Notes under the pieces: generated by a model
What the model saw: only the letters and a program-made list of their open reading frames with translations
Told to the model about the DNA's origin: nothing
Databases searched by the model: none
Assembly (NCBI RefSeq): GCF_026151205.1
Contig: NC_087075.1
Location: 14,707,628 to 14,771,627 of the forward strand
Reading direction: 5' to 3'
DNA: 64,000 bases
Origin: Bolinopsis microptera
Lineage: Eukaryota; Ctenophora; Tentaculata; Lobata; Bolinopsidae
Position numbers and translations under genes: made by a program
In this document: piece after piece, positions 11,345-23,529 of the stretch
How the letters are laid out: each line of letters opens with the position of its first letter
Position numbering within the stretch: the first letter of the stretch is position 1

Positions 11345-13620
11345 CCACCCTACACCCACCACCCTGCCTTATCCAGCTCCCTCCACCCACCACCCTGTCT
11401 CCTCCAGCTCCCTCCACCCACCACCCTGCCTTATCCAGCTCCCTCCACCCACCACCCTGTCTCCTCCAGCTCCCTCCACCCACCACCCTGCCTCCTCCAG
11501 CTCCCTCCACCCACCACCCTGTCTCCTCCAGCTCCCTCCACCCACCACCCTGCCTCCTCGAGCTCCCTCCACCCACCACCCTGTCTCCTCCAGCTCCCTC
11601 CACCCACCACCCTGCCTCCTCCAGCTCCCTCCACCCACCACCCTGTCTCCTCCAGCTCCCTCCACCCACCACCCTGCCTCCTCCAGCTCCCTCCACCCAC
11701 CACCCTGTCTCCTCCAGCTCCCTCCACCCACCACCCTGTCTCCTCCAGCTCCCTCCACCCACCACCCTGTCTCCTCCAGCTCCCTCCACCCACCACCCTG
11801 CCTCCTCCAGCTCCCTCCACCCACCACCCTGCCTCCTCCAGCTCCCTCCACCCACCACCCTGTCTCCTCCAGCTCCCTCCACCCACCACCCTGTCTCCTC
11901 CAGCTCCCTCGACCCACCACCCTGCCTCCTCCAGCTCCCTCCACCCACCACCCTGTCTCCTCCAGCTCCCTCCACCCACCACCCTGCCTCCTCCAGCTCC
12001 CTCCACCCACCACCCTGCCTCCTCCAGCTCCCTCCACCCACCACCCTGCCTCCTCCAGCTCCCTCCACCCACCACCCTGTCTCCTCCAGCTCCCTCCACC
12101 CACCACCCTGTCTCCTCCAGCTCCCTCGACCCACCACCCTGCCTCCTCCAGCTCCCTCCACCCACCACCCTGCTTCCTCCAGCTCCCTCCACCCACCACC
12201 CTGCCTCCTCCAGCTCCCTCCACCCACCACCCTGTCTCCTCCAGCTCCCTCCACCCACCACCCTGACTCCTCCAGCTCCCTCGACCCACCACCCTGTCTC
12301 CTCCAGCTCCCTCCACCCACCACCCTGTCTCCTCCAGCTCCCTCCACCCACCACCCTGTCTCCTCCAGCTCCCTCCACCTACCACCCTGACTCCTCCAGC
12401 TCCCTCCACCCACCACCCTGCCTCCTCCAGCTCCCTCCACCCACCACCCTGTCTCCTCCAGCTCCCTCCACCCACCACCCTGCCTCCTCCAGCTCCCTCC
12501 ACCCACCACCCTGCCTCCTCCAGCTCCCTCCACCCACCACCCTGCCTCCTCCAGCTCCCTCCACCCACCACCCTGCCTCCTCCAGCTCCCTCCACCCACC
12601 ACCCTGCCTCCTCCAGCTCCCTCCACCCACCACCCTGCCTCCTCCAGCTCCCTACACCCACCACCCTGCCTCCTCCAGCTCCCTCCACCCACCACCCTGC
12701 CTCCTCCAGCTCCCTCCACCCACCACCCTGTCTCCTCCAGCTCCCTCCACCCACCACCCTGTCTCCTCCAGCTCCCTCCACCAACCACCCTGTCTCCTCC
12801 AGCTCCCTCCACCCACCACCCTGCCTCCTCCAGCTCCCTCCACCAACCACCCTGCCTCCTCCAGCTCCCTCCACCCACCACCCTGTCTCCTCCAGCTCCC
12901 TCCACCCACCACCCTGCCTCCTCCAGCTCCCTCCACCCACCACCCTGCCTCCTCCAGCTCCCTCCACCCACCACCCTGCCTCATCCAGCTCCCTCCACCC
13001 ACCACCCTGCCTCCTCCAGCTCCCTCCACCCACCACCCTGTCTCCTCCAGCTCCCTCCACCCACCACCCTGCCTCCTCCAGCTCCCTCCACCCACCACCC
13101 TGTCTCCTCCAGCTCCCTCCACCAACCACCCTGTCTCCTCCAGCTCCCTCCACCCACCACCCTGCCTCCTCCAGCTCCCTCCACCAACCACCCTGCCTCC
13201 TCCAGCTCCCTCCACCCACCACCCTGTCTCCTCCAGCTCCCTCCACCCACCACCCTGCCTCCTCCAGCTCCCTACACCCACCACCCTGCCTCCTCCAGCT
13301 CCCTCCACCCACCACCCTGCCTCCTCCAGCTCCCTCCACCCACCACCCTGTCTCCTCCAGCTCCCTCCACCCACCACCCTGTCTCCTCCAGCTCCCTCCA
13401 CCCACCACCCTGCCTCCTCCAGCTCCCTCCACCCACCACCCTGCCTCCTCCAGCTCCCTCCACCCACCACCCTGTCTCCTCCAGCTCCCTCCACCCACCA
13501 CCCTGTCTCCTCCAGCTCCCTCCACCCACCACCCTGTCTCCTCCAGCTCCCTCCACCCACTACCCTGTCTCCTCCAGCTCCCTCCACCAACCACCCTGCC
13601 TCCTCCAGCTCCCTCCCTCC
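11345..13620. repeat. 31-bp C-rich minisatellite, about 73 copies
   Basis: Head-to-tail 31-bp units that begin CCCTCCACCCACCACCCTG and continue with YCTCCTCCAGCT, where Y is C or T. The main variation is this binary C/T site; rarer changes include ACCAACC, CTTATCC and CTCGACC. The unit lacks stop codons in all frames and 31 is not a multiple of 3, so long frames (up to about 800 codons) stay open on both strands with a 31-residue period; these are not credible genes. The G-rich strand carries GGGTGGTGGGTGGAGGG per unit, a possible G-quadruplex motif. Confidence 0.97.
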
Positions 13621-13639
13621 ACCCACCATCCTCCCTCAC

Positions 13640-14228
13640 TACCCCTCAGTTTCTGATTGGAGAGAGACAGAGAGAGAGAGTGGTACACCGTATGTAATAT
13701 AATCTATATAATATATGTGTGGGAGTGTGAGGTAGGAGTAGAGCTCCTCATTATACACCTGCCGCTCCTGATCCTGTAATGAATAGTGAGTACTGTACAG
13801 TACACCCCCTGTAATGAATAGTGAGTACTTTACACCCCGCTTCTTCGTGTGAAGTTCATGTGCCAGTAACAGTGGGGACATGGTGCACTTTTCTATTATT
13901 AATATTGATTTGCACTTGTACCTCGACCTTCAGTAACTTCTTTTCGTTCATCGGTTGATTGAGTTTCCATTCATTAGGGAAGCAGTACACTCTTTGTTGC
14001 TAATTTATTATATATTTTTCTGAATGGGGTCACGTGACTGCCATCTGCTTCTTTTTTTCTTTGATTAAATCGCTACTATTGGGGCTAGCACATTCACCTT
14101 CATTTCTTTTTGTTCCATCTTCCTCTTGCTCTTCCACTGATCATACGGTTCCTACTGCATGACGTTTAGTTTAGGCCTAATTTAGCCAGGTCACCCCTTT
14201 TACTACTCCAATCAACCCCACCACCCTC
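13640..14228. other. Intergenic DNA, no gene seen
   Basis: No supported gene. Contains a short AGAGAGAG tract right after the 31-bp array, a duplicated CTGTAATGAATAGTGAGTAC phrase (13,776 and 13,810) and one isolated CACGTG near 14,031. Confidence 0.5.
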
Positions 14229-14536
14229 TCCTCCTTTACCTTGGGACTCACTTCCCTCCAGCTCCAGCTCCATCTAGCCTGACTCCTTTACCTTGGGACT
14301 CACTTCCCTCCAGCTCCATCTAGCCTAACTCCTTTACCTTGGGACTCACTTCCCTCCAGCTCCATCTAGCCTAACTCCTTTACCTTGGGACTCACTTCCC
14401 TCCAGCTCCATCTAGCCTAACTCCTTTACCTTGGGACTCACTTCCCTCCAGCTCCATCTAGCCTGACTCCTTTACCTTGGGACTCACTTCCCTCCAGCTC
14501 CATCTAGCCTAACTCCTTTACCTTGGGACTCACTTC
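14229..14536. repeat. 46-bp tandem array, about 7 copies
   Basis: Units beginning CTCCTTTACCTTGGGACTCA and ending in CCAGCTCCATCTAGCCTAA. Copies differ by a C/T-type change (GCCTGACTCC or GCCTAACTCC). The CCCTCCAGCTCC segment is shared with the 31-bp array upstream, which suggests a common origin or exchange. Confidence 0.9.
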
Positions 14537-15906
14537 CCCCAATATAACAATTTATCATAAATCAAATATAGTAATATATATTCGGAAAATTAGCTCGTTA
14601 ATTCCACGGTAGTAAAAAAGAAATAAATGCAAAAACGAAAGAACACCTACTTCAGCTGTACACAAATGATGCGTTAGTCGACCTTTAGTAGCACAGACGG
14701 TGACACAGAGAGGATCATTAGATTTCATAACAGAATGGTCAATCATACTCTACTTACAAAAAGTGGCCCTTGCCTTAGTATGAGAACGACCGAAAACTGA
14801 ATAGTAGCAAACAAACAGAATGCTCAATCATACCTATAAACTCTTTTAAGCTTTTTGTGTGGAGCCTTGGTTTTGACTATTAAGGTATTAAGATTACTTA
14901 ACAACCCTCTCATTTTTCACTTCTTGTGCTCATCATTAGTTCATTAGATTTACAACAGAAGTGGTTAATCATTCCGTAACTCTCTTTCTTTAGAGGTAAA
15001 GCGGCCTAAGCATCACTAATCAGTACAGAACATTAGCAAAGCTACTACAACACGGGTGCTAGATCATAGTTAAACACGTGCTACTTACTTTGAGATGGAG
15101 AGTAGATCTTAATGTGTGGTACTCATGAGAAATTTGAACATACATGATTTTACATTGCCTCGAATATAGCTTCCCACTAGCAGGTGTCTAGTAGCTATAT
15201 TTACACATGTCATAAAAAAGTATATTATTATTATATATGTATAGTTCTCATTATCATACAGAAAATACCTGAACTAAGGCAATAACTTTATTTTGGAAGG
15301 TAGAACAGGATATTAAAAACAACAAACTGAGCAAAATTCTTACATCTGATGATTTTCATAATAATTTAGTAGGGCTGTTACAAAACTTTCATATCCTACG
15401 AACGACTTTAGCAGATTTGAATGATGGCAGTTCTGGGCCCAATGCTTATACAACATTATTTTTTAAGAGTTCCTTTTTAACATGACACATAAAAAATCTC
15501 TAATAGAATACTATTACCACATTAATCCCATATCCGGAGTTAGGAGTAATGTTGAAGCTGTATTAAATGCAAATGAAAAATTATGTAACTAAAGTATCAT
15601 ATAATATTGCCAGTAAGCTTATCATGCAAATTACAATAGATAAACTATTTCTGTAAATGGTACTAGATTAACATGAATTTGGAACATGGTTTTGCTCTCA
15701 TTTATTTCTCGATTCTTCAGAGACAATAGTCTTATCCACTGCATGAGCTTAAGATTCCCGTTTCATGACTTCCGTTTCCGCCCTACTTTCAGTTAAAACT
15801 GTTTCCATTTCCTTACACTCCTGCGCCTTCCTTTGAGTTGGATCTGTATGTAGCAATTCTTTAATTGTTTGAAGCCCTAATAATTAGGAGTATTTCCCTC
15901 AGGGTA

Positions 15907-16083
15907 ATGAAACCGAAAAGAAATCGCAACAAATCTCGCCTTGATGAAATTCTGAAAGCTAAGTTAGGGACATCATGTAAAGACAACCTTGGCAATGTTG
16001 TCAAGTATGGAAATACACCTGACAAAACATTTCAATTTAAAACATGTCCGTTCTCACCTGCAATCCACCTCAAGGACAAATAA
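15907..16083 (+). pseudogene. Unidentified coding-like fragment in repeat copy 1
   Basis: A 58-codon frame starting MKPKRNRNKSRLDEILKAKLG, rich in Lys and Arg at the N-terminus. The matching stretch of copy 2 (18,294-18,440) is recognisable but broken by several one-base indels. I recognise no domain. It may be a remnant of a transposon-encoded DNA-binding segment; the call rests only on composition and duplication. Confidence 0.2.
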
Positions 16084-16397
16084 CCAAAAAGAGGCAACAC
16101 ACTAATGCCAATAAAACAAACAGCTATTAAGATTACAGTTAAGGTTCCCTGAGATTAACTGATCTCCCTTTGTCGTTGATTCAGCATCCGGCAATCACTA
16201 TCAGCCAGATTCCAGAAATCACTACGGTACGGTACAGAAGTAGTGCAACACTAAATAACTACATTATAGCGATTTAATAAACAATTGATATTCAAATCAA
16301 CAATGACCATCAACATAGTTACTCCTTATAGTAAACAACGTTAATTTTATCCTTTGTCAGAACAAATTAATTAAATTAAGGCTAATGAGAGAGCCCA

Positions 16398-16619
16398 ATG
16401 CAGCAGCATAATGTGTCCTTGTCCCACAGTCCTAGTTGCACTCCTAAATGGAAACAGATAGAAGCCAGTTTAGAAACAAGATCACAGCTAGTAATCAAAA
16501 AACCAGTAGCAGACATCAAAAAACATCTGGAGTATCTTGAAAAGCCCAGAATTGTTTTGCCTAGCAACCAATGGTCCGTGATGGCAGCCAAGCATGTGGG
16601 GAAGAAACTGCAAATGTAG
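16398..16619 (+). pseudogene. Second coding-like fragment in repeat copy 1
   Basis: A 73-codon frame containing KWKQIEASLETRSQLVIKK. The homologous stretch of copy 2 (18,797-19,015) carries frame-breaking indels. An overlapping minus-strand frame exists, so strand is uncertain. No known domain recognised. Confidence 0.2.
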
Positions 16620-17084
16620 TTAAGAGGTCCAAACTGCAACATGTTGAATCAATGCAGTTGTTATCCTTGCCCAACCTAATTGCTTTTTCTGTTTAGTAGC
16701 TATTAAATTACATAACTTACTTCCAATCATCCAATAAGTGTACCAAGAAGAAAAACGTTGAGAATAGGTGAACCGCGCCCAAAACAGGGTTCACATTTGT
16801 TATCAAGCCCCAGTAATTCTCGAATCCTCCAACAGACTGTAATTGTTGGAAGGGGCCCATATTTTCCCCATTTTCCGTTACTAGGGTACAAAATCAAGGG
16901 TCAACAACCGCTCTGAATAATGAACACCAATTGTTTAAAACCCTTATACAGCTGGAGCTTGTGAATATTAATTCTTGGCATAGCAAATGTCAAAAAAATC
17001 AATTTAAACAGAGATAAGGTTTTACAAAAATTGATTCCTTTGTTAAACTGGCATTTTTGTTAAAAAGAAAATTTTTTGTAATGA

Positions 17085-19395
17085 GAAAAGACAATTTTAT
17101 CATTTATCACAAATCCAACCAAATAGCAAAAATAGTTCGGAAAATTGCTCTTAATTGCTTAGTGGGCATAATGTAAATTAGACATAATGAGCCCTAATAT
17201 AAAACTAAGGCTTATTGCTAACACATGTCTAAGTCGACTCTTATTAGCACAGGTGGGGAGAGTACCCAGCGCATTTAAGCTTTTGTGGAGCCTTGTTGAC
17301 TATGTAGATATCATACTACCACTTGATCCTTTCACATCTTTTGTGCTCACATTGATCAGAGATTTATAACAGAATGGTCAATCAAACATATAATTACTTT
17401 TCTTAAGAATGTAAAGCAGCCCTTCCTCAGTAATTCAGAACTGAAAATTAGCTACTATTTTAAAACACGGGTGCTAGCTAATCAGTTAACACGTGCTACT
17501 ACATTGAATGGGAGTAAGCAGGTGTCTAGTAGGCTAAATACGCAAGTCATAATAAAATTGTGTTTATCATTATCAATACAGAAATTACATGAACTAAGTG
17601 CAGAACTCTAATGACGTAGAAAATAGAAACTTGCTGCTAGTTTTCATAAAATAGTACCCAGTATTTACAACAACTAACTGAACAAAAATTCTTGTAATTC
17701 TGGATGATATTCAATTATTTAGTTAAATAGTAAGGGCTGTTACAAAACTTTCTTCACCCTGCTAACGCTTTATAGTTTTATACTTATCAGCTTTTGAATG
17801 ATGGCAGTCTGGCAATGCTTTTACAAAACTTAAGTTTAAGAGTTCCTTTTAAACATGATCACATAATAAATCTCTAATGGAATACTATTAGCCAGCACTA
17901 ATCCCAATATGCCTGGAGTAATGAAGCTATATTAAATTAAAATTATTGTTAACCAAAGTAGCGTATAATATTGACAGCACAAGCTTATTATACTACTGAT
18001 AATAGATAATGTAATAATGTATATATCCTATATTCTATAAGTTACTAGATTAACATGAATATTGAACGAGTGGTTTTTGCTCTCAGTTATTCTCGAACGC
18101 CTCATAAGACAATAGTCCCTGTTTCCACACCAGGGCCTTATATCCCGTTACATCATCGACTTCTGTTCCACCCCCTTTCAATTAAAAAACTGTTTCCTTT
18201 ACTTCCTCCTGCCGCCTCTTGAGTTGGAACTGTATGTAGCAATTCGTTATTGCTTGGGGCCCTAATAAATAGGATGTATTTTGCCTCTGGGTAATGAAAC
18301 ACGAAAACATCGCAACAAATTTTTCCCTAGATGAAAATTCTGAAAGCTTGTTAGGGACATCAAGTAGATGAAAACCAATTGGCAATGTTGTTCAAGTAAT
18401 GAATACACATACAAAACATTTCCAATTTAAGGTTTTCATCTGGCACTATCACTGGCAATCACCCTAAGGAAATAATATCCAAAAAAGGGCAACAAACTAA
18501 TGCAATAAACAGCAGCTATTAAGATTACATTAAGGTTCCCTGAAGATATAACTGATCTCCCTTGTCGTTGATTCAGCCTATAGCGATCACTATCAGCCAG
18601 ATTCCAGAAATCACTACGTGAGGTACAGAGTAAGTGCAACACTAAATACTACAAATAGCTTGATTTAATAAACCATTGATATTCAATACAACATGTCACA
18701 ACTTAGATTAACTCTTATAGTAACAACGTAAATTTTATCTTTTTTGCAGAACTAATATTAAATTAAAGGGCTAATGAGAGAGCCCAGATTCACATGCCTA
18801 TAATGTGTCCCTTTTCCACAAGTCCATGTTCACTCCTAGAATGGAAACAGGATAGGAAGCCAGTTTAGAACAGTTCAACAGCAGTAATCAAAAGAGCAGT
18901 AGCAACACCAAAAACCATCTGGAGTATGCTTGAAAAGCACAGAATTGTTTGCCTACAACCAAAGGTCTGTGATGCAGCCAAGCAAGTGGGGAAGAGAAAT
19001 ACAAATGTATTTAAGAGGTCCCAAACGCGACATGTTGAATCAATGCAGTTACTATCTTGCCCAACCCTAATTGCTTTCCTTTTAGTAGCTATTAAGATTA
19101 TAGTACTTCCAATCAGTCCAATAAGTTACCAAGAAGGAAAAACGTGTGAGAAGAGTGCACGGGCCAAACGGGTTCACAATTGCTTTTAATCCACCAGTTT
19201 TCTTTCGCGATCCTCAAACAGGGCTGTAATTGTTGGAAGGGGCCAATATTTTTCCCCCCATTTTTTCGTTTTACTTAAAGTGTACAAAATCAAGGGTTTA
19301 CAACTGCATTGGAATCATGACCATTATATTAAAAACCCAGTGGAGCTTAGCTTGTGAATTTTGGTATCTTGGCTAGAAATATTCCAAAAATCCAT
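17085..19395. repeat. Segmental repeat, copy 2 (about 2.3 kb)
   Basis: Diverged tandem copy of 14,545-17,060, in the same order and orientation. The density of single-base indels relative to copy 1 is high; this may be true decay or sequencing error in one copy. Confidence 0.75.
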
Positions 19396-19403
19396 TAGAT
19401 AGA

Positions 19404-19862
19404 GTTTAGGGGTGGCCACAATTGACCCCCCCACAATTGACCCCCCGACCAATATGACCCCCCGAAAATTGACCCCCGACAATTGACCCCCCGACAATTG
19501 ATCCCCCTGACAAAATAATTAAATGTCAATTTAACCCTAACCCTACCCTGACCCAGAAAGCCAGGCCCTGACCCTGAACCCTGACCTGACCCTGGACCCT
19601 GGACCCTGCCAGACCCTGACCCTGACCCTGACCCAGGACCCTGAACCCTGAACCTGACCCTGGGCCCTGACCTTAACCCTGCCCCGTAGAATCCTACCCG
19701 ACCCTGACCCCAACCCGATCAATTGACACCAGTGTAATTACATGGGCAAATGGGGGTCAAATTGTCCGGGGGGTCGATTGTCGTACTCAGTCCTAATTTC
19801 GCGACAATTGACCCCAATGTACTTACATAGGGGGTCAATTGGTCGGGGGGTCAATTGTCTCC
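19404..19862. repeat. CAATTGACCCCC inverted repeat with CCCTGA tract
   Basis: The left end has five copies of words like GACAATTGACCCCCC; the right end has the complement (GGGGTCAATTG and GGGGGGTCAATTGTC). Between them lies a degenerate run of CCCTGA and CCCTAA words (about 19,538-19,715). The ends can pair, so this may be a small foldback element. The core is superficially telomere-like but irregular. Confidence 0.7.
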
Positions 19863-20039
19863 GAGATTTAGAACATTAGGTCCTTTTAAACGGCATATAA
19901 TACCATAACAATAAAAAAAAAAACAAAAGACCAAAACTGATAAAAAACTAAGGTGTATGCTAAAAAACCAGTATTCTTTTAATCTTTTCCCATCCTGGAG
20001 TACAGAGAGGAACGTACTACCGGGTAGAAGAGTTGGCTT

Positions 20040-20400
20040 TGACTAGACCCAAAAATATTCGTTAGTCGACTCTCATTAGCACAGGTGTGAGAAGACGCAG
20101 TGCGCTACGACCTCCCCCACCCCCTCTCAACAAAATATTGACCAAATACGTGGAATCCTTTTTTAAAAGCTTCTTAAATTAAATGAGGAATTATACTTGC
20201 TCATTTTTTAGTCCCATTCATTATAAGATCATCGTATTTCATACACAATGTCCGATCTGTATTTAAGAATGTCCCTTGCATTTAGTAATCACTATGGCCT
20301 ACAACTGAACATTAGCCAGCTCCTTCACAGGTGCCAAATCAATCAGTTAAAGGTACTCACATAAGGTGAAGATCTTGATGATTAATTAACGCATTATGTT
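20040..20400. repeat. Partial third copy of the segmental repeat
   Basis: GTTAGTCGACTCTCATTAGC at about 20,062 and the following 300 bp align with the early part of copies 1 and 2. After about 20,400 the similarity stops and an unrelated 63-codon frame (20,396-20,587) follows; I cannot support that as a gene. Confidence 0.55.
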
Positions 20401-20994
20401 GTGTGATATCCACTGCGAAATAATTGAAGGAGGCAAAGCTACTTCTGACCAGCTGAAAGTAGCTGCACTAAGTTGTGAGGTTTATAGCCATGTCCGACTC
20501 CTATTAAACCCACATGATTCCGAACTTGTTAGCCCCAAGCGTTTTGGTCCGTCATTCCTGCCACTCAGCATTGCTACTTTAAAGTAAAAATTTTTCTGAG
20601 ACATAGAGAAACTGACTTTGCCTAAGCTCAATTCGAGCGCCACTGAGAGCGCGAGAGCGCGAGGCGAACATTACTAACAAGATTACACCTGGTTTTTTTA
20701 ATAAAATAATACAACCACTAAAGAATAATTTTCCAAAGTTTACTTCTAGTTACTAATTCGTGGTTTAAGTTTCTTATTTTTAATTTATGAAAGGAAGTTA
20801 AAATTAACTATGTTTCATTGAATAAACCTATAGTTTTTTTTGCAAGGGGAAGAGAGAGTTCTTATAAACAAAATTTAAAGTTGATAACCAAATTATTCAA
20901 TCAATGGACATATCATAAAGGTTCTAATAGTTGGGAAAATAATGCTGAAATGGAGTCCCTTAAAATCTAAATGTGTTGTGTGGTGGGTAAGGCG

Positions 20995-21175
20995 TGGGGG
21001 GGGGGGGGGAGAGTGGGGGGGGGAGTGAGGGGTGGGACATAGGGTTTAAGTTTCAATGTGGAAATAGTAGGGTTGATGGTATCGTGAGAAGGGGGGGGGG
21101 GGGTGGGGGGGAATAAGGGGGGGGGGGGGGGGGGGGGGGGAAATAGATTGTTTTGGTGGGGGGGTTTTGTTTAGG
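20995..21175. repeat. G-homopolymer tract
   Basis: Repeated runs of 8 to 20 or more G with scattered A and T. Run lengths in such a tract are unreliable in any read technology. Confidence 0.85.
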
Positions 21176-21309
21176 ATGTTATTTTGTTGGTGAGGAGATG
21201 TTTGATATTTGTAGTTATGGTATAATTTAGAAATAGATATCTAATTTTTAAGAGAGATGAGATGTGGAGACGTTTAAGGACAAACTGGCATGAATCAATT
21301 TTTTTTTTG

Positions 21310-21650
21310 GGGCGGTAAAAGAGCTCTCTACTCTATTCTCTATATCTCGATGCTTTACCGTACTCTCTCACACTAAGTACAACAATGTAATAGGGATCAG
21401 GCCAATGGTTCTAGAATTGAGGAGGGCAATTTATTTATTTCGTAGAGCTAGGGGATACGTGTATAGCTGGTGGCATGTTAAAGTCAGTGTTTAATCTTTG
21501 TGTGCCCTAATTATCCATCAGATGCGTAAGTGTGAGTAAAATCAGCCCTTCTACAAATATAAGTTTAACTATAAATTTGTTTTTACCACAGAGACTGTGG
21601 CACTAAGGTCAAGAATTAAAAATTTGTACTCTCTTGATAGTTTTTAGTTA
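21310..21650. repeat. Direct repeat flanking the large palindrome, left copy
   Basis: Matches 26,425-26,737 in the same orientation. Shared words include GCAATTTATTTATTTCG and CTGTGGCACTAAGGTCAAGA. Similarity is clear, with many small differences. The two copies bracket the 22.3-26.1 kb palindrome. Confidence 0.75.
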
Positions 21651-23529
21651 TTATTGTTTTTATTGTTTCATTGACTCTCACATTAAATGCAGGTCTTTAT
21701 ACTTCCTGTGTTATATTATATTTTTACCAATCCCAAATTCTTATCCTTTTCTTATCAAGTGGTTAGTACATAAACACCACGAACAAACGAACGACGCACC
21801 CACGCGCACGAAATTCTTCACCTATTACTAATAATATAAAACGTATAAAGAATTATCAATAGAAATATTATGTTTTTGTTTCAAAGACCGTGGACAGGGC
21901 CTCCCATAAGGGCTTTGAAACCCGTTTTTTTATTGAATACAAAAAATACAAAAATAAACTGCAATAAAATCCGCAACATTCATGTCGATACTACTGAAAT
22001 GATATAAAGCTATAATCCTGTTGGTAAAATTATAATACTAACACAATTAAGATATATGATATGTATAATAAAATAATATCTCTTTTATTTCCACACTTAA
22101 TTCTCACACCAAAACTTAAAATTTTATCAGAATACAAACTTCCTAATATATAATACGTCCCTCTAATAAAACAAAAGTTAATAAAACAAAAGTTTAAAAT
22201 TTATTACCATTATTCAATCAATACATTCATAAATTCGGCAAGTTTCCATAAACGATAATTTATGAACGGCGGCGCCGATAATCGCTTATTGAGCGCTTTC
22301 TCGCGCTTTTTTTTTTTAAAAACGTTTTATTAATCGATTTTTTTACGATTATAAAAACGTTCAAAAAAAAATCGCTTTATAATCGACTAAAATTGAATGT
22401 CCATAAATTCAAAAAAGCGCTTTTTTTGAATTTAAAAGCGCTATTAAAGCTTTTAAGCGCTTAACTACGTCGCTGAGCGATTTGAAAAGCGGTTTACCCA
22501 GTAGATTGGCGCCAAAAACGGGTGATAAGCAGTTTGGCCGGAGCCGGATAAGCGATTCGTAGGCGCTTTTTGAACCCATTATAAGCGATTAAAAGCGCTT
22601 ATAATTGGGGTGCAATTAGCTTGTATTTTGTAAAGCGCAAATAAAGCTCTTAAAAGCGTCTTTTAAAATTTGAGTCAGGAAAACGCTTATATTATCATCT
22701 TAAAACCGCTTATAAACGAATATAATCGCTTTTTTAGAAATCTCTTACCGGCTAATTCAACGCTATTTTCACCGCTTATAACCGCTTCCTATCATCCATG
22801 GCCAGGAGAGTCAGGAATTAAAACGCGCTTAAAAAATATAAAAAAGCGCCCTTTTTTTTTTTTTTTTTTTTTTTCGATGCTGCCCCTAACCTTGTCGGAA
22901 CGGGGTAGTGCCCGAATTTTAAAAAAGCGCTTATAAGCGAATTTCTCAACTCCCTCCCCTTACCTGGTCGGAACTTGCATGTGCTTTTTCTGATCAACCT
23001 GGGTACACCGGCAGAGTCAGATTTAAAAAAGCGCTTAGAGGGCTTATGATCGCTTTTTCTCCTACCGCTTTCCCATCTCCAATGGCCTGGTTGGGCAGGA
23101 ATAAGAAAGCGCCTTATAAGCACATTTCAATGCCTGCACCTAAACCGGCGGTCGAAAACGGGGAATGCCCGGAATTAAAAGCGATATAACCGCTTTTTTA
23201 ATTAAAATGCTGCCGACAAACCTGGTCGGGAACTGGAAATCAGAGTTGCCCCCGCTTATATAATTGCTTTTCTGTGCAACCTGGTGCACCGGCAGAGTCA
23301 GGATTTAAAAGCGCTTAGATTGCTTTTCTATCTAGGGCCGCTTTTCAATCGCCCATGGCCTGTGGTAGGAAATTAGAAAGCGCGTATAACACTTTTTCAA
23401 TGCTGCCCCAGGCCCTAAACTGGTCGGAAAGGGGAGTGCCGGAACTAAAGAGCGCTATAAGCCCCCTCACTTCTTGACCTTGTAAACAAGCGCGCCCGAA
23501 GTGGAGCGAAAGCAACATGGTTAGGTGAA

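Larger units (their letters stand above)
14545..17060. repeat. Segmental repeat, copy 1 (about 2.5 kb)
   Basis: Collinear with 17,085-19,395 over most of its length. Shared landmarks include GTTAGTCGAC/AAGTCGAC (14,671; 17,231), ACACGGGTGCTAG (15,052; 17,465) and GATTCCAGAAATCACTACG (16,209; 18,599). The copies differ by substitutions and very many one-base insertions or deletions. Copy 1 retains the longer open frames. Identity unknown; it may be a decayed transposon. Confidence 0.75.

Noticed and set aside
11297..13702. Very long open frames (up to 801 codons) on both strands
   Set aside because: All follow the 31-bp repeat, which lacks stops in every frame. Peptides repeat exactly every 31 residues and there is no non-repeat domain.
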